Origin: Alcaligenes faecalis
GTDB lineage: Bacteria > Pseudomonadota > Gammaproteobacteria > Burkholderiales > Burkholderiaceae_B
Assembly (NCBI RefSeq): GCF_009497775.1
Contig: NZ_CP031012.1
Span: forward strand, 1,674,001 to 1,738,000
Reading direction: 5' to 3'
DNA: 64,000 nucleotides
A program made the translations under genes and the position numbers. Shown piece by piece: positions 50,163 to 58,898 of the stretch (its first letter is position 1; each line of letters begins with the position of its first letter). The notes beneath the pieces are model-generated. The model had not been told where the DNA came from, ran no database searches, and was given only the letters and a program-made list of their open reading frames with translations.

Positions 50163-50651
50163 ATGAGTAAGGTTCTGTTTGTCTGTACAGGGAATATTTG
50201 CCGCTCCCCCAGCGCCGAAGGTGTCTTGCGCCAACTGGTCGACCAAGCCAGTTTGTCGGAGGCTATTTTGGTGGATTCAGCCGCCACGCATGGCTTTCAT
50301 GTTGGCGAGCATCCTGACACACGCGCACAGATAGCCGCTCGTAAACGCGGTTATGACATCTCTACCTATCAGGCCAGACAGGTCCAGCGCGAGGACTTTC
50401 GCAACTTCGACCTTATCTTGAGCATGGACTGGGAAAACCACTCTGCCTTGCAGCAAATGTGTCCTCCCATTTACCGTCACAAGCTTATGCTGCTGATGCG
50501 CTTTGCCACTGACTATGAAGCGGCTACCGTGCCTGATCCTTATTATGGTGGCCAGGATGGCTTTAATAAGGTCATGGACTATATCGAGGATGCCTGCCAG
50601 GGCGTGTTCGAGCTGGTTCGCAAGCGTGTCCCCAATTACCGTGCTGCCTGA
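50163..50651 (+). CDS. Low-molecular-weight protein-tyrosine phosphatase
   Basis: A 162-residue cysteine phosphatase. The P-loop VCTGNICRSPSAEG carries the nucleophile Cys (about residue 9) and the phosphate-binding Arg. The general acid Asp is in VPDPYYGG. Some bacterial members act on tyrosine-phosphorylated exopolysaccharide kinases, but no such kinase or polysaccharide gene is adjacent. It precedes iscR by 141 bases on the same strand. Confidence 0.92.
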   Translation: MSKVLFVCTGNICRSPSAEGVLRQLVDQASLSEAILVDSAATHGFHVGEHPDTRAQIAARKRGYDISTYQARQVQREDFRNFDLILSMDWENHSALQQMCPPIYRHKLMLLMRFATDYEAATVPDPYYGGQDGFNKVMDYIEDACQGVFELVRKRVPNYRAA

Positions 50652-50721
50652 GTGGCTAAATAACACTTCAGTATAAGTGTAAAAACACACGCTCAAGCAC
50701 GGTAGTTTCCCCTGTATTTGC

Positions 50722-50745
50722 TATACTGGACCAAATTGGTCGGAT
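50722..50745 (+). promoter_or_regulatory. Putative IscR binding site over the isc promoter
   Basis: GACCAAATTGGTC at 50729-50741 is a perfect 13-base palindrome in a context (ATACTGGACCAAATTGGTCGGAT) like known type 1 IscR sites. TATACT just upstream may be the -10 element, so the site would cover the transcription start. Confidence 0.7.
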
Positions 50746-50792
50746 TTGCCTTTGGCAGTCCGGCCGCTTTCGCCTTTGGCAAGGAAACTATC

Positions 50793-51269
50793 ATGCGTTT
50801 GACGACAAAAGGGCGTTTCGCCGTAACCGCGATGATCGATCTTGCGCTGCGCCAGCAAAGTGGACCGGTGACGCTCGCAGGCATCAGCCAGCGACAGGGT
50901 ATCTCGCTCTCGTATCTTGAACAGTTGTTTGGCAAGTTGCGCCGCCATGAACTGGTCGATAGTGTGCGTGGTCCGGGTGGTGGCTATACGCTTGCGCGTC
51001 TGGCCCGCCATATCACCGTTGCTGACATTGTGTTTGCGGTCGATGAGCCCGTTGATGCCACCCAGTGCGGTGGCAAGGGTAATTGCAAGCAGGGCACAAA
51101 CGGGCAGAAAGGCGAGTGCATGACTCACGAGCTTTGGGCGACGCTTAGTCGTAAAATGGTCGATTATCTGGACTCTGTCTCGCTACAGGACTTGGTTGAT
51201 CAGCAGCGTCTGCGTCAGCTCAAGTTGGCCGCTCAGGAAGCCGGTCAGCCAGAAGAATGTACTTTGTAG
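50793..51269 (+). CDS. iscR: Iron-sulfur cluster regulator IscR
   Basis: Rrf2-family repressor of the isc operon that senses [2Fe-2S]. It has 158 residues from the ATG at 50793, with AAGGAAAC upstream. The winged helix reads LAGISQRQGISLSYLEQLF and VRGPGGGYTLAR. The cluster ligands are visible in QCGGKGNCKQGTNGQKGECMTH: Cys-x5-Cys-x10-Cys-x2-His. In E. coli the second spacing is five residues, so this protein has a five-residue insertion between ligands two and three. Confidence 0.94.
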   Translation: MRLTTKGRFAVTAMIDLALRQQSGPVTLAGISQRQGISLSYLEQLFGKLRRHELVDSVRGPGGGYTLARLARHITVADIVFAVDEPVDATQCGGKGNCKQGTNGQKGECMTHELWATLSRKMVDYLDSVSLQDLVDQQRLRQLKLAAQEAGQPEECTL

Positions 51270-51302
51270 TGGGCAAGATCCGCTACTGACCCGGAGTTTT
51301 GT

Positions 51303-52496
51303 ATGAGTCGCGCTCAGCGTATCTATATGGATTATGCCGCCACCACGCCGGTAGACCCGCGTGTGGCCGACAGCATGATTCCCTGGTTGACGGAACGATT
51401 TGGCAATCCGGCCTCCAGCAGCCATCCCTATGGATGGGATGCGGAAGAGGCGGTGGATCAGGCGCGCCGTCAGGTTGCCTCGCTGGTAGGGGCGGAGCCG
51501 CGTGAAATCGTCTGGACCTCCGGTGCTACCGAAGCCATCAATCTGGCTTTAAAAGGCGCCGCGCAGTTTTATCAGTCCAAGGGCCGCCATATTATTACCG
51601 TCCGTACGGAACACAAGGCCGTGCTGGATACCTGTCTGGCCTTGCAGGACGAAGGGTTTGAAATCACCTTTCTGGATGTCCTGCCCAGTGGTCTGATTGA
51701 TCCTCAGGCCTTTGAACAAGCCATTCGTCCCGACACCATTCTGGCCTCGGTCATGCTGGTGAATAACGAAATTGGCGTGATTCAGGATGTGCAGGCCCTG
51801 GGCGCAATTTGTCGTGAGCACAAGGTGTTGTTTCATGTGGACGCCGCCCAGGCTACCGGCAAGGTGGCGATCAATCTGCAGGAATGGCCGGTGGATTTGA
51901 TGTCCATGTCTGCCCACAAGACCTATGGTCCCAAAGGGATTGGTGCCTTGTATATCCGTCGTAAACCGGCGGTGCGTCTGAAAGCGCAGATTCATGGTGG
52001 TGGCCACGAACGCGGGTTTCGGTCCGGCACCTTGGCTACACACCAGATCGTGGGCATGGGCCGTGCGTTTGAGCTGGCTGACCAGGAAATGGATCAGGAC
52101 AATCAGCGCATCACCGCGCTACGAGATCGTCTGTGGGCCGGTTTGCAGTCCATCCCTGATTTGTTCCTGAATGGCACTTTGGATCAGCGCGTGCCGCACA
52201 ATCTGAACATCAGCGTGGATCACATCGAGGGCGAAGCCCTGATGATGGCTTTGACGGATCTGGCCGTGTCCAGCGGTTCGGCTTGTACCTCGGCCAGCCT
52301 GGAACCGTCTTATGTATTGACGGCCCTGGGTCGTAGCGATCAGTTGGCACACAGCTCCTTGCGCTTGAGCCTGGGCCGTTTCACGACCGAGCAGGACATT
52401 GATGACACGATTGCGGCCATCCGTCGTGTGGTTGAACAATTGCGGGCTATTTCCCCCTTGTGGAGCGAGCCTGCTTCGGAGCAGTTCGCGCAATGA
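51303..52496 (+). CDS. iscS: Cysteine desulfurase
   Basis: PLP enzyme that mobilises sulfur from cysteine for cluster assembly and tRNA thiolation. The 397 residues include [10 protein letters not shown] at the N-terminus, [14 protein letters not shown], the PLP lysine in [16 protein letters not shown] (about residue 206), and the catalytic Cys in [17 protein letters not shown] (about residue 325). It follows iscR by 33 bases and overlaps the IscU start by four bases (ATGA). Confidence 0.96.
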   Translation: MSRAQRIYMDYAATTPVDPRVADSMIPWLTERFGNPASSSHPYGWDAEEAVDQARRQVASLVGAEPREIVWTSGATEAINLALKGAAQFYQSKGRHIITVRTEHKAVLDTCLALQDEGFEITFLDVLPSGLIDPQAFEQAIRPDTILASVMLVNNEIGVIQDVQALGAICREHKVLFHVDAAQATGKVAINLQEWPVDLMSMSAHKTYGPKGIGALYIRRKPAVRLKAQIHGGGHERGFRSGTLATHQIVGMGRAFELADQEMDQDNQRITALRDRLWAGLQSIPDLFLNGTLDQRVPHNLNISVDHIEGEALMMALTDLAVSSGSACTSASLEPSYVLTALGRSDQLAHSSLRLSLGRFTTEQDIDDTIAAIRRVVEQLRAISPLWSEPASEQFAQ

Positions 52497-52876
52497 TATA
52501 TAGTGACGCTGTCATGGAGCATTTCCTGCACCCGCGTCATGTGGGTGTCATGAACAGCAGTGATGCTGATGTCGGCACGGGTGAAGCAGGAAGTCACGAA
52601 ACCGGAGCCTTGATTCGCATCCAGCTCAAGGTATCGGAGCAGGGCCAGATTCAGGATAGCTGTTTCAAGGCTTTTGGCTGTGGCTGTACCATCGCTGCCG
52701 CCTCATTTGCGACGCAGTGGCTGCAGGATCGCAGCCTGGAGCAGGCGGCCCAGTTCTCGTCCGCGGATGTGCAGCAAGCGCTGGAATTGCCACCGGTCAA
52801 AGTGCATTGTGCTTTGTTGGCCCAGGAGGCGGTTCAGGCCGCTATTGCCTCGGTACAGAACAAAGGCGCGTTTTAG
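52493..52876 (+). CDS. iscU: Atypical IscU-type iron-sulfur scaffold
   Basis: A 127-residue IscU homologue, starting [18 protein letters not shown] in an ATGA overlap with iscS. It aligns without gaps to E. coli IscU. The ligands Cys63 (FGCGCT), His105 and Cys106 (PPVKVHC) are kept. Positions 37 and 39, normally Cys and Asp in ACGD, are Thr and Ala here (SHETGAL). The LPPVK motif, recognised by HscA in other species, is present although hscA is not nearby. It may be a scaffold with altered cluster chemistry or a paralogue with a different role. Confidence 0.88.
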   Translation: MIYSDAVMEHFLHPRHVGVMNSSDADVGTGEAGSHETGALIRIQLKVSEQGQIQDSCFKAFGCGCTIAAASFATQWLQDRSLEQAAQFSSADVQQALELPPVKVHCALLAQEAVQAAIASVQNKGAF

Positions 52877-52929
52877 TTGTCCAAGCCTGAAGGCTGAATC
52901 TTCTTCAGGTTTATAGAAAGGAAAAGATT

Positions 52930-53253
52930 ATGTCTATTTCTCTTACTCAGCCCGCCGCAGAACATATCCAGCGTCATTTGAAAAAGCGCGGGGGCGGTTT
53001 GGGGCTACGTTTAGGTGTACGTCTGACCGGTTGCTCGGGTCTGGCCTACAAGCTGGATTTTGTTGATGAGCCGGTTGAAGGCGATCAACTGTTTGAAGAG
53101 CACGGCGTTAAACTGTTTGTTGATCCCAAGAGCCTGCCCTTTATTGATGGCACGCGTCTGGATTATGGCCGCGATGGCCTCAATGAAGGTTTCAAGTTCA
53201 TCAATCCAAACGAGAAAGCCTCCTGCGGGTGTGGCGAATCGTTTACCGTGTAG
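52930..53253 (+). CDS. iscA: A-type iron-sulfur carrier IscA
   Basis: A 107-residue A-type carrier of the HesB/IscA family. It begins [21 protein letters not shown], and the three ligand cysteines are in [15 protein letters not shown] and [17 protein letters not shown] precedes the ATG. It follows iscU by 53 bases and is followed after 6 bases by the two-domain methylglyoxal-synthase-like gene instead of hscB. Confidence 0.92.
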   Translation: MSISLTQPAAEHIQRHLKKRGGGLGLRLGVRLTGCSGLAYKLDFVDEPVEGDQLFEEHGVKLFVDPKSLPFIDGTRLDYGRDGLNEGFKFINPNEKASCGCGESFTV

Positions 53254-53259
53254 GAACTC

Positions 53260-54138
53260 ATGTCATTACGTTTCGGTTTGGCGGCCAATCAATTGCACCA
53301 TGATTCGGCAGATGCGGCTTTGTTTCAGTGGTTGCGGCGCTCAGCCAGCGGTATTCGCGAATTGGAAATTGAGCTCTATACGGTAGGCCGTACCTGTAAC
53401 GCAATCGAGCGTTCGGGCCTGCTGGAAGGTTATGGCGGCTTGGTCCGCTATCCGTATGGCCGTGATGGTGGCTTGATGAAGCTGGTGGCTCGGGTAACGC
53501 AAAACCCGGATGGCACACCGCCTTTTGATGGCGCCATTTACCTGATTGATCCGGTAGATCCTTCCTCCATTTTCCCGGAAGCACTGGCACTCAAGCGCCA
53601 ATGCATCACGCATGGTCGCCCCTTCATTTCTACCTTGATGGGCGCGATTGAATGGATTGAAGTGGAGCGCGTCAGCCGTGGCCTGTGGCCCGATTCCAGC
53701 TGCAAGCGTATTTTTGACTTCCCTAACCAGACCTTGGCCATGATTGCGCACGATGCGCTCAAGGACAAGATGATTGAATTTGCTGACAAGCATTTTGATC
53801 TGTTGTCGCGCTTCAGTCAGCGTGTGGGAACAGGTACGACCAGCCGCTTGTTGAACGAGCTGGCCTGGTCCAAAGGCTGGCCCAAGGACACGCCCTGGAT
53901 TCAGTCCTATCTAAGCGGTCCGTTGGGCGGCGATGCGCAAATTGCCGAACTGGTACTGGAAAACCGTTGCCAGCGCGTTATCTTCTTCGAAGACCCGCAT
54001 GTGGCGCGTCAGCACGAGGCTGACATCCAGTTGCTGGAACGTGCCGTGCGTGTGGTGGCTGACAAGGCATCGTGTTTCTCTTCGCCTGAAGTGGCCCATA
54101 AGTGGGCGCAGGCAGTGATGCGTTTGCCGGTGGATTGA
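53260..54138 (+). CDS. Protein with two methylglyoxal-synthase-type domains
   Basis: A 292-residue protein that I read as a tandem duplication of the MGS fold. The second copy (about 158-285) keeps the motifs of E. coli MgsA: IAHDAL (His164, Asp165), GTGTTSRL, SGPLGGDAQ (Asp225), FFEDP (Asp245) and QHEAD (His252, Asp255). The first copy (about 4-135) keeps Asp69 in GRDGGL and the IDP motif but lacks the HD pair and the second His. Single-domain MgsA is about 150 residues. Methylglyoxal synthesis from dihydroxyacetone phosphate by the second copy is plausible but unproven. It is co-transcribed with iscA, 6 bases away. Confidence 0.8.
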   Translation: MSLRFGLAANQLHHDSADAALFQWLRRSASGIRELEIELYTVGRTCNAIERSGLLEGYGGLVRYPYGRDGGLMKLVARVTQNPDGTPPFDGAIYLIDPVDPSSIFPEALALKRQCITHGRPFISTLMGAIEWIEVERVSRGLWPDSSCKRIFDFPNQTLAMIAHDALKDKMIEFADKHFDLLSRFSQRVGTGTTSRLLNELAWSKGWPKDTPWIQSYLSGPLGGDAQIAELVLENRCQRVIFFEDPHVARQHEADIQLLERAVRVVADKASCFSSPEVAHKWAQAVMRLPVD

Positions 54139-54203
54139 TATTGTCTCAGAGTTGGACACAAGCAGGTAGATAAGCCGAGTTCATCTGTTTTGCTTCCCTA
54201 AGA

Positions 54204-54232
54204 AAACCGCTGCTGCTGCAGCGGTTTTTTTG
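54204..54232 (+). terminator. Terminator of the isc operon
   Basis: AAAACCGCTG pairs with CAGCGGTTTT around CTGCTG, followed by further T. It lies 66 bases after the methylglyoxal-synthase-like gene. Confidence 0.88.
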
Positions 54233-54612
54233 TGCTTATGGTTTCTTGAACACCCAAGATTCTGGTGCTCATTGTGTTGTTGAACTCTATGTTTTTTTAG
54301 GTAGGTTTTCTGGTACCTGGCTGGCTTTGTGTAGCCCTTTTTGAGGGAGGTAACGGAGTTAAACGCTAGGGCTACTGGGGTAAACGATAGTCTACACATT
54401 TCATGAAATGATAATCCTTTGTTATTTTTGATAATTCTAATGCACCATACCTTTTAGGTATAAAACAATACGAGAATAGCATTGGAGCTTGGCGGGGCCT
54501 TACGTTTTAATTTCACCTGCGCTCAGTATGGCCTTGTCGCTTGCCGTCAATCCAGTCGAGCACAAAAATTCTAAATCTAAAAAAACTATCATCGACTCAC
54601 AGGAAACCCAAA
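54233..54612. other. AT-rich upstream region of the BenD-like/KdgT pair
   Basis: No gene is visible. A perfect 14-base palindrome, CATTTCATGAAATG, sits at 54397-54410, followed by TTGTTATTTTTGATAAT, which may contain a promoter. It looks like an operator of a regulator encoded elsewhere. AGGAAA at 54601-54606 is the ribosome site of the following gene. Confidence 0.55.
54397..54410. promoter_or_regulatory. Palindromic operator candidate
   Basis: CATTTCATGAAATG is perfectly self-complementary. Half-sites of this TTTCA/TGAAA kind occur in sites of the IclR/KdgR and other families. No regulator gene lies next to it. Confidence 0.5.
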
Positions 54613-55404
54613 ATGAATGGTCGATTCAAAGGGAAGGTGGCGATCGTCACCGGTAGCGCCCAGGGAATTGGCGCTGTATTAGCCCAAAAATTTGCACAGG
54701 AAGGGGGAACGGTTGTACTTGCTGATCGCTCTCCTTTAGTCCACGAAGTCGCTGGAAATATTGAGGAATCCGGTGGTACGGCATCCGCTATTGAGGTGGA
54801 TCTGGAGACCTACAGTGGCGCCGAAGAAATGACGCTTCATGCCATCAAGACCTACGGTCAGATTGACATTTTGTTCAATAACGTGGGTGGCACGATCTGG
54901 ACTAGACCGTTTGAAAAGTACGAACCCTCGCACATTGAAGATGAGGTCAGACGGTCTCTTTTTCCAACCTTGTGGTGCAGCCGCGCCGTTCTGCCGTTCA
55001 TGGTGGAGCGAGCCAAAGGTGTGATTGTCAATGTTTCGTCCATCGCAACCAAAAGTATTTACCGAGTCCCTTATGCGGCTGCAAAGGGTGGCGTTAACGC
55101 CTTGACGGCATCGCTGGCCATGGAAGTGGCTCAGAAGGGGGTGCGCGTGGTTGCCGTGGCTGTAGGTGGAACAGAGGCCCCTGCAAGACGTATTCCTCGT
55201 AATCCGCTTGGTAATCCGTTTGAGCTCCCCGAGGAGGATAAGGTCTGGTATCAAGAAATTATCGATCAAACCAGGGAGAGCACCTATCTGGGGCGATACG
55301 GGACGATAGATGAAATGGTCGCGCCGCTGCTGTTTTTTGCTTCTGATGAGGCGTCTTACATTACCGGATCAGTCTTGCCTGCAGGAGGTGGGGATCAAGG
55401 GTGA
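54613..55404 (+). CDS. Short-chain dehydrogenase resembling BenD
   Basis: A 263-residue NAD(P)-dependent SDR. The cofactor loop is GSAQGIGAVLAQ. The catalytic Ser is in NVSSIATKS and the pair YxxxK is in VPYAAAKGG. The segment NNVGGTIWTRPFEKYE, the RRSLFPTLWCSRAVLPFM helix and VGGTEAPARRIPRN closely follow benzoate cis-diol dehydrogenase (BenD). No benABC genes are present, however, and the next gene is a sugar-acid permease, so the real substrate may be a different hydroxy acid. ATG 54613 has AGGAAA upstream. Confidence 0.8.
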   Translation: MNGRFKGKVAIVTGSAQGIGAVLAQKFAQEGGTVVLADRSPLVHEVAGNIEESGGTASAIEVDLETYSGAEEMTLHAIKTYGQIDILFNNVGGTIWTRPFEKYEPSHIEDEVRRSLFPTLWCSRAVLPFMVERAKGVIVNVSSIATKSIYRVPYAAAKGGVNALTASLAMEVAQKGVRVVAVAVGGTEAPARRIPRNPLGNPFELPEEDKVWYQEIIDQTRESTYLGRYGTIDEMVAPLLFFASDEASYITGSVLPAGGGDQG

Positions 55405-55431
55405 TGTGCTCCGGATTCTCGTACTAATTAG

Positions 55432-56508
55432 ATGTCTCATAAATCAGAACAAATGAACAATTACACTCCATTCGATCGGTTTTTGCTCAAGGTTGGAAAA
55501 ATACCCGGAGCCTTGATGATTGTGCCGCTCTTTCTAGGGGTGGTGGTGAACACACTCATTCCAGAAGCACTCTTGATTGGCAGCTTTACCACCGCTCTCT
55601 TTAAGAATGGGCTGGCCGTCCTGATCGGGCTGTTCTTTCTTTCGGTGGGTTCTCAGATCACGTTCAAGGCGGCACTTCCGTCCGTCGAGAAAGGTCTGGT
55701 CCTGCTGCTTGCCAAGTTTGGGATCGCTGCCTTGTTTGGCCTGTCAGTCGCGTTTTTCTTTGAAGAAGGCGTGTTCCTGGGGATGCTCCCTCTGGCCATT
55801 ATTGCGGCGATGTCGAACTCAAACGGTTCGTTGTACGTGGCGCTGACCAGTCAGTTTGGCAACAGAACTGATAAAGGTGCAATCTCGATTCTTTCCATCA
55901 ATGATGGTCCGTTTCTGACCCTGGTGGCTCTTGGGGTTGCGGGCTTGGCGGCGTTCCCATTGATGGCGCTGTTCTCTGCTGTATTTCCAATGATTTTTGG
56001 GTTTATTCTGGGGAACATCAGTTCCTTGGCTCGCAAGTTCCTTGAGGCTGGCGAAAAACTCATTATCCCGTTTGCTGCGTTTGCCATTGGTGCCAGCATT
56101 AATTTACAGGTGCTGGTTGGTGAAGGGTCGATTGGCGTCATCCTTGGTCTGGTCACCGTTATATTTTCTGGTGGGGCGGCTATTGCATCCCTGTACGTGT
56201 GGCATGTTGTGCGACGCCATCCTGGGCCGACCAGAAACTTGGTGAGTGCTGCCTCCGAAGCCAGTGTGGCAGGAAACGCAATTGCAACCCCAGCCGTGGT
56301 GGCGGCGCTGGACCCTAGTTATGTTGCCGTTCAGGATGCGGCAACGGCGCAGATTGCCGCTGCCGTTGTGGTGACAGCGTTTGCGCTTCCTTTCTTCGTA
56401 GCCTGGTTTGCCAATTGGCAAAAGCGTCGCGGTGTGACACCCGAGAACGAGGAGGCTTTTTACGAGTCTGGTGGTAGTAAGGCTGTGGCGGATAAGCAGG
56501 CAGCTTAA
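55432..56508 (+). CDS. 2-keto-3-deoxygluconate permease (KdgT family)
   Basis: A 358-residue inner-membrane symporter with about ten spans. The N-terminal VGKIPGALMIVPLFLGVVVN, the conserved AIIAAMSNSNGSLYVALTSQ, and SINDGPFLTLVALG followed by EASVAGNAIATPAVVAALDP match the KdgT family of 2-keto-3-deoxygluconate:proton symporters. The start at 55432 or the ATG at 55453 is uncertain because neither has a strong ribosome site. It follows the SDR gene by 27 bases and forms a two-gene unit ending at a strong terminator. Confidence 0.85.
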   Translation: MSHKSEQMNNYTPFDRFLLKVGKIPGALMIVPLFLGVVVNTLIPEALLIGSFTTALFKNGLAVLIGLFFLSVGSQITFKAALPSVEKGLVLLLAKFGIAALFGLSVAFFFEEGVFLGMLPLAIIAAMSNSNGSLYVALTSQFGNRTDKGAISILSINDGPFLTLVALGVAGLAAFPLMALFSAVFPMIFGFILGNISSLARKFLEAGEKLIIPFAAFAIGASINLQVLVGEGSIGVILGLVTVIFSGGAAIASLYVWHVVRRHPGPTRNLVSAASEASVAGNAIATPAVVAALDPSYVAVQDAATAQIAAAVVVTAFALPFFVAWFANWQKRRGVTPENEEAFYESGGSKAVADKQAA

Positions 56509-56510
56509 TA

Positions 56511-56537
56511 AAAAAGGAGCCTGGTAGGCTCCTTTTT
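56511..56537 (+). terminator. Terminator after the KdgT-family gene
   Basis: AAAAAGGAGCC and GGCTCCTTTTT form an 11-bp stem around TGGTA. Confidence 0.92.
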
Positions 56538-56579
56538 ATATTGGCAAACCTTGCGTACTGCGGAAGGCTTTGCTGGCTG

Positions 56580-56607
56580 AAAAAGGACGCTCAAGAGCGT
56601 CCTTTTT
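56580..56607. terminator. Second, bidirectional terminator before lysS end
   Basis: AAAAAGGACGCTC and GAGCGTCCTTTTT form a 13-bp stem with a minimal AA loop, symmetrical in A and T tracts. It serves lysS from the right and backs up the preceding terminator. Confidence 0.9.
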
Positions 56608-56624
56608 CGCATCCGCAATGACGG

Positions 56625-58148
56625 TTAGTCCTCGCGACGCAAGTGCGGGAACAGGATCACGTCACGGATAGCAGGGCTATCGGTCAGCAACATGACCAGT
56701 CGGTCGATACCGATACCGCAGCCGCCTGTAGGAGGCATGCCGTATTCCAGTGCGCGGATGTAGTCGGCGTCGTAGAACATGGCTTCTTCGTCGCCAGCAT
56801 CCTTGGCCTGAACCTGAGCCTGGAAGCGGGCGGCCTGGTCTTCGGGGTCGTTCAACTCCGAGAAACCATTGGCAATTTCGCGGCCAGTGATGAACAGCTC
56901 AAAGCGCTCGGTAATGCCTTCCTGGGTGTCCGAGGCGCGTGCCAGCGGCGACACTTCCACGGGGTAGTCCACGATGAAAGTAGGGTGCCAGAGCTTGGAT
57001 TCGGCTGTTTCTTCAAACAGAGCCAGTTGCAAGGCGCCCAGACCGGCATCACGCAGTGGAGGCGAGTTCACGTCCACTTTCAGGCGAGCCAGTTCGGTAC
57101 GCAGGAACTGGATGTCTTCCAGTTGCTCGATCTGGTAGGAAGGCGCGTACTTCATGATGGCGCCGGTAATGGTCAGGCGATCAAAAGGCAGGCTCAGATC
57201 CAGTTCGCGTTCCTGGTATTGCAGGGTAGCGGTACCACGGGCGCTGATCGCGGCTTCGCGTATCAGGTTTTCGGTGAAGTCCATCAGCCACTGGTAATCC
57301 GTGTAGGCTGCGTAGAACTCCATCATGGTGAATTCGGGGTTGTGGCGTGGGCTGACGCCTTCGTTACGGAAGTTGCGGTTGATTTCGAACACGCGCTCGA
57401 AACCGCCCACGATCAAACGCTTCAGGTACAGCTCGGGAGCGATACGCAGGTACATTTCCATGTCCAGCGCATTGTGGTGCGTCACGAAGGGTTTGGCCGA
57501 TGCGCCACCCGGAATGGGGTGCAGCATGGGGGTTTCCACTTCCAGGAAATCGGCCTGGGCCATGTGCTGGCGCAGGCTGCTCATGACCTTGCTGCGGGCC
57601 AGGAAGGTTTGACGGGTGTCTTCACCCATGATCAGGTCTACGTAGCGCTGACGGTACTTCAATTCCTGGTCAGCCAGACCGTGGAATTTATCCGGCAGGG
57701 GGCGCAGGGACTTGGCCAGAATGCGCACGCTGGAGGCGTGTACGGACAGCTCGCCCTTATTGGTTTTGAAGACTGTGCCTTCCACGGCCAGGATGTCACC
57801 GATATCCCAGCCCTTGAATTCCGCGTAGTTCTCTTCGCCCAGTGCGGCTTTGTCCAGGTAGATCTGGATACGGCCGGAGGCATCTTGCAGCGTGGCAAAA
57901 CTGGCTTTACCCATGACACGCTTGAGCATCATGCGGCCAGCCACTTTCACGACCTTATTGGTCGCGGCCAGGGCATCCTTGTCCTGCTCGCCGTACTGGC
58001 TGTGCAGATCGGCGGCGTGGGCGTCGGGGCGGAAATCGTTGGGGTAGGCGATGCCGTTTTCGCGCAGGCGGTCCAGTTTGGAACGACGCTCGGCGATCAG
58101 GCGGTTTTCGTCTACGACGGGTGCGGAAGTGTCTAGCGGTTCAGTCAT
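56625..58148 (-). CDS. lysS: Lysine-tRNA ligase (class II)
   Basis: Charges tRNA-Lys. The 507 residues are normal for LysS. An N-terminal OB-fold anticodon domain ([21 protein letters not shown]) is followed by a class II catalytic core. Motif 2 is [20 protein letters not shown] and motif 3 is [17 protein letters not shown] short variable N-terminus ([20 protein letters not shown]) precedes the domain. It is the third gene after prfB and the SDR, with an 11-base gap from the SDR stop. Confidence 0.97.
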   Translation of the reverse strand: MTEPLDTSAPVVDENRLIAERRSKLDRLRENGIAYPNDFRPDAHAADLHSQYGEQDKDALAATNKVVKVAGRMMLKRVMGKASFATLQDASGRIQIYLDKAALGEENYAEFKGWDIGDILAVEGTVFKTNKGELSVHASSVRILAKSLRPLPDKFHGLADQELKYRQRYVDLIMGEDTRQTFLARSKVMSSLRQHMAQADFLEVETPMLHPIPGGASAKPFVTHHNALDMEMYLRIAPELYLKRLIVGGFERVFEINRNFRNEGVSPRHNPEFTMMEFYAAYTDYQWLMDFTENLIREAAISARGTATLQYQERELDLSLPFDRLTITGAIMKYAPSYQIEQLEDIQFLRTELARLKVDVNSPPLRDAGLGALQLALFEETAESKLWHPTFIVDYPVEVSPLARASDTQEGITERFELFITGREIANGFSELNDPEDQAARFQAQVQAKDAGDEEAMFYDADYIRALEYGMPPTGGCGIGIDRLVMLLTDSPAIRDVILFPHLRRED

Positions 58149-58159
58149 TGTGTCAGTAC

Positions 58160-58897
58160 TTATTCGTAGTGGCGGATGTCATCCAGGACGTGCTGGCCAA
58201 AAGCCGGGCTGTTCAGGTGGTGCAAAATTCGCTCGGCCGTATCGTCCGGGCTGCTTAGCTGACCTTGCTGATGCAGGTCGATAAAGCGGCTCAGGTTCGG
58301 GAACTGGTCGCGGGACTGGCTACGGATATGGCCTTGCATATCGGTATCGACCACGCCAGGGGCCAGCGAGCAAACGGCCAGCTCGGGGTTTTCCAGCTTG
58401 AGGGTTTGTGTATAGAAATCCAGTGCTGCCTTGCTGCAGCCATACACGGCCCAGCCCGAGACGGGCTTGCGGCCAGCACCCGAGGAGATATTGAGCACCT
58501 GGCGCTGGGCATCCTTGGGGGCGCCTTGTAAAAAGGCGGCGGTCAGGCTCATGACACTGGCGACATTCAATTGCAGCGCCTGTGTAATGGCCTGGGCATC
58601 GAGCAGGTGGCTGGCCTGCCCAACGGGATCAACCGTGCCCGCATTATTAATGAGGACGTAGCGTTGAGCCTGTGTCTGGCTGATCAAGGCTTGCAGGGCC
58701 CTGGCAGCTTCTTGTGCGCCTTCCACGCTGGCCAGATCCACTTGCAGATGCTGATGAGCCCCTTGGGGCGCATCCAGTTGCAGTTCGCTGCGGGCCAGAG
58801 TGATCAACTGATGGCCAGCGGCCAGTGCCTGACGCGCCAGGGACAAGCCCAGACCGCGAGAGGCACCGCTTAGAACAGTCAGCGTGGAAGTGTGCAT
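58160..58897 (-). CDS. Short-chain dehydrogenase/reductase (sepiapterin/benzil-reductase-like)
   Basis: A 245-residue SDR. The cofactor loop is [13 protein letters not shown] and the adenine-ring Asp is in LQVDLAS. The NNAG motif is VLINNAGTV, the catalytic Ser is in ISSGAGRKP, and Tyr-x3-Lys lies in [11 protein letters not shown]. The [11 protein letters not shown] segment resembles the sepiapterin reductase and YueD group. It is encoded between prfB and lysS with gaps of 1 and 11 bases, an arrangement suggesting stable co-expression with translation genes. The substrate is unknown. Confidence 0.85.
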   Translation of the reverse strand: MHTSTLTVLSGASRGLGLSLARQALAAGHQLITLARSELQLDAPQGAHQHLQVDLASVEGAQEAARALQALISQTQAQRYVLINNAGTVDPVGQASHLLDAQAITQALQLNVASVMSLTAAFLQGAPKDAQRQVLNISSGAGRKPVSGWAVYGCSKAALDFYTQTLKLENPELAVCSLAPGVVDTDMQGHIRSQSRDQFPNLSRFIDLHQQGQLSSPDDTAERILHHLNSPAFGQHVLDDIRHYE

Positions 58898-58898
58898 T

